This document shows positions 15,626-21,753 of a stretch of DNA of 29,775 nt, one piece after another. The notes below the pieces were generated by a model. The model did not search any database and had not been told where the DNA came from. It saw only the letters and a program-made list of their open reading frames with translations. Origin of the DNA: UBA493 sp035655435 (GTDB taxonomy: Archaea; Iainarchaeota; Iainarchaeia; Iainarchaeales; Iainarchaeaceae); the NCBI GenBank assembly GCA_035655435.1, contig DASRUN010000007.1, positions 1-29,775 of the forward strand, read 5' to 3'. The position numbers and the translations under genes are program-made. Positions within the stretch are counted from its first letter, which is position 1; every line of letters starts with the position of its first letter.

Positions 15626-15683
15626 AAAAATCACGCTCCGAAAAACTATAACTGTGTTGCATATCTAAACAGATTAAGGCGGA

Positions 15684-15696
15684 TTTTATATAAAAT
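15684..15696 (-). promoter_or_regulatory. TATA box of the antitoxin-GNAT operon with adjacent near-palindrome
   Basis: ttttatataaaat is almost symmetrical and would start minus-strand transcription near 15655-15662. Just upstream (15711-15722) is GTTATACATAAC, symmetrical except for its two central bases, a possible operator also found upstream of ftsZ. Confidence 0.45.
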
Positions 15697-15735
15697 AGTA
15701 TTGAGTTTAAGTTATACATAACAATAAGTTAATTT

Positions 15736-17169
15736 TCAGAAAAACAGTGGAAGCGCATTGATTACAAAGAGTGCCAGTATGATGTACAAAAAGAATTTTG
15801 TGATTTTTTCCTGCTTCTGTTCTTTGCTGATGTTCAAAAAACCCAAATAGGGAACGAACAATAATTTTGCCATTCTTCCTCCATCGAAAGGATGCATTGG
15901 CAAAAAGTTAATTGCCGCAACAAGGAAATTCAACAAAAAGAGCCAGAAAACAAATTCTATGAACAAGCCGATAGCAAGCGCATAAGTTGGATAAGATTCA
16001 GGAATTTGAATTGATTCATTCCTTATTCCTTCAGGAACAAAACCAAATTGCCCTATTTCATTTGGCTGGAGAGTAATTGAAATTTGCTCGGAATTTCTTT
16101 CCAGAGAAAATGTTTTTTCTTTGAGGCGATCTTTTTGCAGTTCCACAAAAAGCGCTTGCGGAGAATTAACAGCAACGCCGCTTATTCCTTTGATTAAATC
16201 CCCTTCATTTAGTTTTGCGAACGCGGGCGCGGCATAAACAGTTCCACAGAATTCTGTTTCTTCCAGAACTTTCACAACTTTAACCCCGGAAAAAAAATTA
16301 TCCTGAAGCCCCGGATAAAAGTGCTCTGTTAGCGGCCCTGAAAAAGAAAGTGCGCCGAAAAGAATAATTCCCGCAAAAACCATTACAACAAGGTTTGACA
16401 TTGGGCCAGCTGCCAAAAATGGGAGAACTTTTTCATCTTTTTCTTTTGCAATTTCCTTTTCATCAGGTTCGACAAACGCGCCGATTGGAAGAAAACCGAA
16501 CAAAATAACTCCGGCATTTTTTATTGTAAAACCATGGCGCCTTCCAACAATACCGTGCATTCCTTCATGCACCAAAAGAATAATCAAAAGCGAAATCCAC
16601 GCGTGCAATGGAGGGGTTATTGGAACCCCGGGAATTTCGACTCCCGGAATCAACGGAGCTACTCCCGGACAGCTTCTTGTTCCGATAAGATATTTCCCCA
16701 CAATATCAAATGCCTGCATGAACAATGAAAAAAGAGTAAAACCGGCAAGACCCATTAATCCAAATGAAATAACTAGAAGCGGAAACATATTTCCTATCAA
16801 TAAATTTGCGGAGAAAACATTTCCGAAAAAAATATCCACAGCCAAAAATGCTCCGGAGAGAACTGAGAAGCTTCCGAAAAACAAAATTATTCTTTCTCTA
16901 AGCTTTAATTTTCTGCCCCAGAAGAAGTCAACTGAAATCGCTCCAAATCCTATGATGAGACCGAGGAGCGCAAACGCATCCAATATTTTGGTGTGCTTTG
17001 CCATTCTGTCAAAAAAAGCAAGTGGCTTTTTTGTTCTGATTAGCGTAATAAGGAAAAACGTGTCGAATTTTGTAGTTTTTTTGAGTATGAAAGTTATGAT
17101 TGCACAGAGAACCAAAAACCCGAGTAAGCCGGTAAAAAAGTCGATTTCAGCCAAAATAAGATCACGCAA
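15736..17169 (-). CDS. site-2 protease family intramembrane zinc metalloprotease (M50) with PDZ domain
   Basis: A 477-residue polytopic membrane protein. Zinc ligands are HEGMH (201-205) in a membrane helix (LLIILLVHEGMHG) and Asp429 in NFLPMHPFDGGRM near the C-terminus. Between them lies a PDZ-like domain (APAFAKLNEGDLIKGISGVAVNS). S2P enzymes cut substrate proteins inside the membrane in regulated proteolysis. N-terminal helices before the protease core (residues 10-30, 65-85, 92-150) are extra. The start is TTG17169, with a TATA-like TTATAAAT at about 17204-17211 on the minus strand; no ATG is suitably placed, so the first few residues are uncertain. Divergent from PAN. Confidence 0.92.
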   Translation of the reverse strand: MRDLILAEIDFFTGLLGFLVLCAIITFILKKTTKFDTFFLITLIRTKKPLAFFDRMAKHTKILDAFALLGLIIGFGAISVDFFWGRKLKLRERIILFFGSFSVLSGAFLAVDIFFGNVFSANLLIGNMFPLLVISFGLMGLAGFTLFSLFMQAFDIVGKYLIGTRSCPGVAPLIPGVEIPGVPITPPLHAWISLLIILLVHEGMHGIVGRRHGFTIKNAGVILFGFLPIGAFVEPDEKEIAKEKDEKVLPFLAAGPMSNLVVMVFAGIILFGALSFSGPLTEHFYPGLQDNFFSGVKVVKVLEETEFCGTVYAAPAFAKLNEGDLIKGISGVAVNSPQALFVELQKDRLKEKTFSLERNSEQISITLQPNEIGQFGFVPEGIRNESIQIPESYPTYALAIGLFIEFVFWLFLLNFLVAAINFLPMHPFDGGRMAKLLFVPYLGFLNISKEQKQEKITKFFLYIILALFVINALPLFF

Positions 17170-17200
17170 ATAATGTTTGCTCTAAGTATGAATGAAAAGT

Positions 17201-17240
17201 ATTATTTATAAGGCTTGTTCTAAACATAGTAATTATACTA
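17201..17240. promoter_or_regulatory. divergent promoter region for the site-2 protease and PAN
   Basis: CCTTATAAATAAT on the minus strand (17201-17213) fits the protease gene; TTATACTA on the plus strand (17233-17240) is 21-28 nt before ATG17261 and gives a leaderless PAN mRNA. The two boxes are about 20 bp apart, so both preinitiation complexes could not easily assemble at once. Confidence 0.55.
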
Positions 17241-17260
17241 AAGTAAAAAAGTGATTGAAA

Positions 17261-18451
17261 ATGGCTGAAACCGGGGATGCAATAAAAAAAACAAATTATG
17301 ATGTCTATGATTACGTGTTCTCGTTGGAGGAACAGCTTAAAACCCTCCAAACCGAAAGGCAAATGAATTCGGCGCGAATTACACAAATGCAAATTGATTT
17401 GCAAAGGGCACAAAAAGAGCTTGCGGAAACAAAAATACCCCCTTTAGTTGTCGGAACAATAGGAGAAGTTTTGGATGAAAAAACCGCGATTGTGAAAAAT
17501 TCGAATGGAATGGAATTCCTTGTAAAGGCAATCACAAATTTGAATGAAAAACTCGATGTCGGAAAAAGGGTTGCAATGAACCAAAGGAGTTTGATTATTA
17601 CACAAATTTTCCCGGAGAACAAGGACTGGAGAGTAACCGCAATGGAAGTAATTGAAAAGCCCACAGCAACTTTTGAGGAAATCGGCGGATTGAAAAATGA
17701 AATTCAAGAATTAGAAGAAGCTGTAATTTTACCATTGATTAATCCCGAGGGTTTTGAAAGACTTGGAATAGATCCTCCGAACGGAGTTCTATTACACGGC
17801 CCGCCCGGAACCGGAAAAACTCTTCTCGCGAAAGCGGTTGCAAACAAAACACACGCCACTTTTATTTCACTTTCCGGATCGGATTTGGTTAGAAAGTATA
17901 TTGGGGAAGGATCCAAATTAGTTCGCGATGTATTCAGGCTTGCAAAGGAAAAAAAGCCTTCAATCATTTTTATTGATGAAATTGATGCGGTTGGCTCGCA
18001 AAGATTTGCAACGGCAAATGGAGATAGAGAAGTTCAAAGAACTTTGATGCAGCTTCTTTCCGAAATGGATGGGTTCCATGAAATTAAAGGGGTGAAGATT
18101 ATTGGCGCAACGAACAGGGTTGACATGCTTGATCAGGCTCTTTTGAGACCTGGGCGCTTTGATAGATTGATTGAAATTCCTCTTCCGGATGAGGAATCCA
18201 GGAAAAAGATTTTCGAAATCCACACTCAGAAAATGAAATTGGATTCAAAAATTGTTTTGGATGATCTTGCAGGATTAACGGATGGTTTTACGGGAGCGGA
18301 AATAAAAAGTGCTTGCACTGAAGCGGGAATGTTTGCTTTGCGCAAAAAAAAGAACAAAATTTCTCTTACAGAATTCAACGAAGCCGTTCAAAAGATTTCC
18401 AAAAAATCATCCGATGAAGCCGGCCGCCCTAATGAGAAAATGTTTGCTTGA
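17261..18451 (+). CDS. pan: proteasome-activating nucleotidase (PAN), AAA ATPase
   Basis: A 396-residue AAA unfoldase that feeds proteins into the 20S proteasome. Domains: N-terminal coiled coil (~20-58), OB domain (~60-130, VVGTIGEVLDEKTAIVKN), AAA core with Walker A GPPGTGKT (~180-187), Walker B IIFIDEID (~235-242), second region of homology and Arg finger in LLRPGRFDR (~293-301), and a helical lid with GFTGAEIKSACTEAG. The extreme C-terminus is KMFA. Archaeal PAN normally ends in HbYX (hydrophobic-Tyr-any), which docks into the proteasome; here the equivalent would be Met-Phe-Ala, a conservative variant. ATG17261 preferred over TTG17255 by TATA spacing. Confidence 0.95.
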   Translation: MAETGDAIKKTNYDVYDYVFSLEEQLKTLQTERQMNSARITQMQIDLQRAQKELAETKIPPLVVGTIGEVLDEKTAIVKNSNGMEFLVKAITNLNEKLDVGKRVAMNQRSLIITQIFPENKDWRVTAMEVIEKPTATFEEIGGLKNEIQELEEAVILPLINPEGFERLGIDPPNGVLLHGPPGTGKTLLAKAVANKTHATFISLSGSDLVRKYIGEGSKLVRDVFRLAKEKKPSIIFIDEIDAVGSQRFATANGDREVQRTLMQLLSEMDGFHEIKGVKIIGATNRVDMLDQALLRPGRFDRLIEIPLPDEESRKKIFEIHTQKMKLDSKIVLDDLAGLTDGFTGAEIKSACTEAGMFALRKKKNKISLTEFNEAVQKISKKSSDEAGRPNEKMFA

Positions 18452-18523
18452 ATAGCACTCTGCCGAATATTTGTATTGGTCTTTGAATGTCAATTATTGG
18501 CCTAATTTTAACGCCCAAACACA

Positions 18524-18573
18524 TTAACACCATTTTCTTGAAAATAACGTATTTTTATTCTTTTTGGTGTTAA
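18524..18573 (+). promoter_or_regulatory. inverted repeat flanking the Fic promoter
   Basis: TTAACACC (18524-18531) and GGTGTTAA (18566-18573) are perfect 8-bp inverted repeats 34 bp apart. Between them is the likely TATA run atttttatt (18551-18559), about 25-30 nt before ATG18582. A dimeric repressor could bridge both arms; autoregulation is inference. Confidence 0.4.
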
Positions 18574-18581
18574 ATTATTTT

Positions 18582-19553
18582 ATGTTTGTTTCGAAGCGTA
18601 AAATCGGCAAAAAGACCTACTTTTACTTAGAGGATAGAGTTGGCCAAAAACGGTTGACTGTTTCTTTGGGTCCAAAAGACCAAGCCGGAAACAGGATTGC
18701 CGACGCGTTTGATTTATTGGTTCAAAAGATAGTTGTGGAAAACTTCCAAAATTCGCAAAAAATGTTCAAGTCGAATGTTTTGTCTTCCGTTGAACAATTG
18801 GTTCTTGAAAGACTAAAAGTAGATTACGAGTTATTGAAGAGCTTTTTCCCGCAAAGTTATGTGTCTTTCAAAGAAGATGAGTTTGTAAGATATGCACAGG
18901 GAAGTACTTCTGTTGAAGGAAACTCTTTGAGCTTGCAGGAAGCCGCACTTGTTTTGCAAAAAGGGACTTCGATTGCCGGGAAAAAAATCGAGGAGATAAG
19001 GGAAATAGAGAACATGAAATTGGCGGTTGAAGCGTCTAAAAATTTCAAAGAAGTTACCGAAAAAGGCATCAAAAAAATCAATGCCGCAATATTGAAAGGG
19101 TTTGACGAAAAAACGCCCGGAGAATACAGGATTGGGCCAATGTTCATTACAGCTTCTCAAGTAAAGCCGCCATCAGCGAATAAAGTCAGAAAGGAAATGG
19201 CCAAGCTTTTAAATTGGCTTGAAAAAAACAAGGAAAAAGTTCATCCGATAGAGCTTGCTTCAGAATTTCATGCGCGATTTGAAGAAATTCATCCTTTCAA
19301 CGACGGAAATGGCAGAACTGGAAGGGAAGTACTCCAAGTCATGCTGAAAAACAACAGTTACCCGAGAGCTATTGTCAACCTTGAAAACCGGCAAAGCTAT
19401 ATTGCGCTCTTGGAAAGAGTTCAAGTTTCAAAAGAACACAATAAGTTCTCCAAATTCATTTACATGTGCTTGGAAAAAAGAGCGAACGAAATAAGCCAGA
19501 TACTTAAAGAGAACAAGGAATCGGTTTTAAAAAAAATAATGAAAAAAAGTTAA
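18582..19553 (+). CDS. Fic/DOC family protein (probable AMP transferase), class II with N-terminal inhibitory motif
   Basis: A 323-residue Fic protein. The catalytic motif HPFNDGNGRTGR occupies residues 237-248, with the catalytic histidine at 237 and the phosphate-binding GNGR. An inhibitory-helix motif of type [S/T]xxxE[G/N] is present as STSVEGN (Ser108, Glu112, Gly113), placing it N-terminal to the Fic core as in class II, where the Glu blocks the ATP gamma-phosphate site. The N-terminal ~60 residues (KRKIGKKTYFYLEDRV) form a small beta-rich region often seen in archaeal Fic proteins. Fic enzymes AMPylate target proteins; target unknown here. ATG18582 chosen over GTG18564 by TATA distance. 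First gene of the toxin cluster. Confidence 0.92.
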   Translation: MFVSKRKIGKKTYFYLEDRVGQKRLTVSLGPKDQAGNRIADAFDLLVQKIVVENFQNSQKMFKSNVLSSVEQLVLERLKVDYELLKSFFPQSYVSFKEDEFVRYAQGSTSVEGNSLSLQEAALVLQKGTSIAGKKIEEIREIENMKLAVEASKNFKEVTEKGIKKINAAILKGFDEKTPGEYRIGPMFITASQVKPPSANKVRKEMAKLLNWLEKNKEKVHPIELASEFHARFEEIHPFNDGNGRTGREVLQVMLKNNSYPRAIVNLENRQSYIALLERVQVSKEHNKFSKFIYMCLEKRANEISQILKENKESVLKKIMKKS

Positions 19554-19579
19554 AATGACTTTGCAGAATTTTTTTGGCA

Positions 19580-19645
19580 TACCCCGAAACCATAATATTA
19601 GGCATAATAAAAACTGTGTTTGTGCAATTAGATAAATGTTTTTGT
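19580..19645 (-). pseudogene. relic of a vapB promoter and gene start
   Basis: On the minus strand this reads a TATA-like TTTATC (19631-19636), then ACACAGTTTTTATT and ATG at 19605 followed by codons MPNIMVSG. The functional vapB at 21056 has TTTATAT, the same AAACACAGTTTTTATTATGC and codons MHNVMVSVS. Twenty bases (19602-19621 and 21053-21072) are identical and TATA-to-ATG spacing is the same. After about eight codons the similarity ends. This looks like the 5' end of a lost second copy. A shared operator alone would not explain the conserved coding start. Confidence 0.55.
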
Positions 19646-19681
19646 TGAAAAGAATGACAGCAGACACTGGTTGAACATAAG

Positions 19682-19689
19682 TATATAAA
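19682..19689 (+). promoter_or_regulatory. TATA box of vapBC pair 1
   Basis: TATATAAA within gtatataaac, 24-31 nt before ATG19713; leaderless start. Confidence 0.6.
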
Positions 19690-19712
19690 CAACTTCTACG
19701 TATATCTATTTT

Positions 19713-19955
19713 ATGGGAAATATTACTGTTTCTTTGGAAGACAAAGACGAACTTGTTTTGAGGAGACTTGCCTCGGAAAAATACAAAAATAAAAAAGGAT
19801 CCCTCGCAAAAGTTATTGGGGAGTCTGTTACTAATCTTGCCGGAAAGGGGGCAAGAAATCGCGCTATGGCACGGCAGTTTGATTTGATGGAAAAGGGATT
19901 TGATTTTGGAAAAACAAAAGAAATCAAGCGTGAAGAAATTTATGACAGGAAATGA
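19713..19955 (+). CDS. vapB: VapB-type antitoxin
   Basis: An 80-residue antitoxin. The N-terminal MGNITVSLEDKDELVLRRLA begins with a beta strand and helix of the ribbon-helix-helix type, followed by a basic stretch KYKNKKGSLAKVIGE. The C-terminal ~35 residues, charged and extended (DLMEKGFDFGKTKEIKRE), would wrap around and inhibit the toxin. Its stop (TGA, 19953-19955) overlaps the start of the PIN-domain gene at 19942 by 14 bp, the classical coupling of vapBC pairs. Expected to bind its own promoter together with the toxin. Transcription is probably leaderless. Confidence 0.85.
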   Translation: MGNITVSLEDKDELVLRRLASEKYKNKKGSLAKVIGESVTNLAGKGARNRAMARQFDLMEKGFDFGKTKEIKREEIYDRK

Positions 19956-20376
19956 TGCAAAGCTTGTCGACACGAACATTCTTGTGTACGCGTATGACAT
20001 GAATGCCGGAAAAAAACATTCTCTCGCAAAGGAACTTGTGAAAGAGAGATGGATAAAGCAGGATGGTTTTCTGAGTGTTCAGAATCTCGCCGAATTTTAT
20101 TACGTTTCAACAAGAAAGCTCCCAAAAAAACTTGATGCGGGACAGGCAAAGCAGGTTATAATGGATTTTGCCCAAGGATTTTCAATAATAAAATATGATG
20201 AGAACACCGTGATAAATGCCATTGGAAATCAGATTTCTTATAACATAAGTTTTTGGGATTCACTCATTGTTTCCACAATGGAGGAAAACAGCATCAGCAC
20301 AATAATAACGGAAAATGAAAAAGATTTCAGAAAAATAAAATGGTTGAAAGTAATAAACCCGTTTAAGGAAAAATAA
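19942..20376 (+). CDS. vapC: PIN-domain ribonuclease toxin VapC
   Basis: A 144-residue PIN domain. The acidic metal-binding residues are visible: Asp10 in VDTNILVYAYD, Glu51 in LAEFYYV, Asp106 in FWDSLIV and Asp128 in TENEKDF. VapC toxins cut tRNA or rRNA when freed from VapB. ATG19942 overlaps the antitoxin gene; the frame is open fourteen codons further up but those would lie deep within vapB. The gene ends 40 bp from the end of a second, convergent vapC on the other strand. The two VapC proteins are clearly different in sequence, so this is not a recent tandem duplication. Confidence 0.9.
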   Translation: MTGNDAKLVDTNILVYAYDMNAGKKHSLAKELVKERWIKQDGFLSVQNLAEFYYVSTRKLPKKLDAGQAKQVIMDFAQGFSIIKYDENTVINAIGNQISYNISFWDSLIVSTMEENSISTIITENEKDFRKIKWLKVINPFKEK

Positions 20377-20393
20377 GGAAAGCCGAAACGTAA

Positions 20394-20408
20394 AAATGTT
20401 AGCTTAAA
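20394..20408 (+). repeat. 15-bp direct repeat, left copy (flanks vapBC pair 2)
   Basis: AAATGTTAGCTTAAA, identical to 21085-21099. The two copies bracket the whole vapBC2 module including its promoter. Confidence 0.7.
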
Positions 20409-20416
20409 AGATAAAT

Positions 20417-20827
20417 TCAGTTATTGATTTCCGAGATTTCTTTTGTTGTAAGTACTTTTATTTTCCCCTGCTTCTTTAATACAGAGTCATTGGACCAAAT
20501 TTGGCACTTTAATTTCAATGCAAGAGCAAAATAAGCTGTATCATTCTTATCAGGAGAAATTTTTAGCGCAATTTTTCTTTTCGCACTGAAATCCTTGAAA
20601 GCAACAATCTTGATTTTTGAAGTTTCAATCAAGTTTTGCATGAGTTGTTCCAATTCATGCTTTGAGAGACCTGTTTTTGTTTCCAAATAAGGAATGTGTT
20701 TTTCAAACTCTATGATAGTAAAATCCGGAATAAAAAAATCATACCCGGAAAAAAGAAGTAATTTCCTTGTATAGCCATCTTTAATCAAGGCGGCAAACAG
20801 TATGTTTGCATCCAGAACAATTCTCAT
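20417..20827 (-). CDS. vapC: PIN-domain ribonuclease toxin VapC (second pair)
   Basis: A 136-residue PIN protein of a different subgroup from the one at 19942. Active-site acids: Asp6 in IVLDANILFAAL, Glu40 in FTIIEFEKH, Asp96 in PDKNDTAYFALAL and Asp114 in IWSNDSVL. The PDKND-AYFALAL-IWSND arrangement is typical of a PIN group common in archaea. It follows its antitoxin with a 4-bp gap (antitoxin stop at 20832-20834, ATG at 20827). Likely an RNase; target unknown. Together with the upstream gene it lies between two identical 15-bp repeats, which may mark an inserted or exchanged module. Confidence 0.88.
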   Translation of the reverse strand: MRIVLDANILFAALIKDGYTRKLLLFSGYDFFIPDFTIIEFEKHIPYLETKTGLSKHELEQLMQNLIETSKIKIVAFKDFSAKRKIALKISPDKNDTAYFALALKLKCQIWSNDSVLKKQGKIKVLTTKEISEINN

Positions 20828-20831
20828 CCAA

Positions 20832-21056
20832 TCAAGCCTGCAGGAACCTCTGTGAAACTGTTCGCTTTACTTTCCTACCTAGGCTGATTGTTTCTTCTTC
20901 GGTTAAAGAGCTTTTTGAGAGCAATTTATCCATTTTTTCTAAAAGTTTAATCCTTTCGGCAAAAGCCTTTCTTGCCACACCTGACCAATTTGTCTCCGGA
21001 AATGAATTCATCTTTTTCTTCAAATCGCTTGAAACCGAAACCATTACATTATGCAT
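20832..21056 (-). CDS. vapB: VapB-type antitoxin (second pair)
   Basis: A 74-residue protein. The N-terminus MHNVMVSVSSDLKKKMNSFP plus NWSGVARKAFAERIKLLEKM is the ribbon-helix-helix pattern (strand, helix, turn, helix with W-S-x-V-x-R) used by many archaeal VapB proteins for operator binding. The C-terminus LTEEETISLGRKVKRTVSQRF would contact the toxin. ATG21056 sits 25-31 nt after a TATA box at 21081-21087, so leaderless; ATG21044 is an alternative. The promoter and first codons are duplicated in degenerate form at 19580-19645. Confidence 0.85.
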   Translation of the reverse strand: MHNVMVSVSSDLKKKMNSFPETNWSGVARKAFAERIKLLEKMDKLLSKSSLTEEETISLGRKVKRTVSQRFLQA

Positions 21057-21080
21057 AATAAAAACTGTGTTTACATAAGA

Positions 21081-21087
21081 ATATAAA
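21081..21087 (-). promoter_or_regulatory. TATA box of vapBC pair 2
   Basis: TTTATAT on the minus strand, 25-31 nt before ATG21056; the same layout is kept in the relic at 19631-19605. Confidence 0.6.
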
Positions 21088-21099
21088 TGTTAGCTTAAA
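21085..21099 (+). repeat. 15-bp direct repeat, right copy (flanks vapBC pair 2)
   Basis: AAATGTTAGCTTAAA, identical to 20394-20408. It overlaps the vapBC2 promoter and ends one base before the end of the SLT-domain frame. Confidence 0.7.
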
Positions 21100-21100
21100 C

Positions 21101-21685
21101 TTAAGTGTAATAAGAAACTGATTGTCCCTTTGTAGCGGGCGTTTTCACGGTTTCAAAGTTCGAAATGTCGCAACCGTATTTTGAAAATTTGGCTTCACAC
21201 TCTTTTACAACCGCGGGCACAAAATCCCAGGCGTAATAATTGCTGCTTGGAATGTATCTTTGCGGATATAATCCTGCATTCAACAAACAACCTTCCCCAT
21301 TATGCCTTCTCAAAGAGGCTGCAATGCCCGTGTAAGAAACATCGGGGCCGCCATCAAGAACTCCGTTTAATGAACAAAAATAGTTAATTGATGAAATTGA
21401 ATTTTTTTCCAATTGGTATAATGCACACGCAATGTTTTCCTGCGGATTCATATTTTTTAGTTTTGCCCTTGTTGCGGAATCATTAACTGATGTCAAACCA
21501 CTTACAGAAGTAATACTCACTTTTTTGGAATCAATACAATCCTGCACTATTTCAACTCTCAATTGTCCGTAACCAAAGGAAGTATCATCATTCAAAATAT
21601 TGCTGAAATCCCCATGATTATTGGGATTCCAGGCGCTTTCTCTTTGGAATAATGCAAGGATTATTCCCGCGGGTTCTAAGCCCAA
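21101..21685 (-). CDS. SLT/lysozyme-like C-terminal domain in a shifted frame of the preceding secreted protein
   Basis: A 194-residue frame if begun at TTG21685; it is actually open back to 21757, where it directly abuts the A11 run in the upstream gene. The domain resembles soluble lytic transglycosylases and goose-type lysozymes: IILALFQRESAWNPN with the candidate catalytic Glu, then SFGYGQLR in place of the family's G-L-M-Q-L turn, then a helical region and conserved cysteines (DCID, IACAL, CSLNG, GEGCLL). In bacteria the fold cuts the glycan of peptidoglycan. On its own this frame has no signal peptide, so it is more likely the C-terminal part of a 629-residue exported protein after a -1 frame change. 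Confidence 0.7.
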   Translation of the reverse strand: MGLEPAGIILALFQRESAWNPNNHGDFSNILNDDTSFGYGQLRVEIVQDCIDSKKVSITSVSGLTSVNDSATRAKLKNMNPQENIACALYQLEKNSISSINYFCSLNGVLDGGPDVSYTGIAASLRRHNGEGCLLNAGLYPQRYIPSSNYYAWDFVPAVVKECEAKFSKYGCDISNFETVKTPATKGQSVSYYT

Positions 21686-21753
21686 TCTCTTTGCTTCCTC
21701 AACAGCGAATTTTTGATCCGGAGTTAAAGCGCTTAAATCAGTTGTTGTTTCAG

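Noticed and set aside
18601..18700. Transposase-like start of the Fic protein (KRKIGKKTYFYLEDRV)
   Set aside because: Some transposases open similarly, but the downstream HPFNDGNGRTGR motif and inhibitory helix define a Fic protein.
19504..19692. 62-codon minus-strand frame containing the vapB-like start
   Set aside because: Only its first eight codons resemble VapB; the remainder is antisense to fic and has no antitoxin character, so it is treated as a relic rather than a gene.
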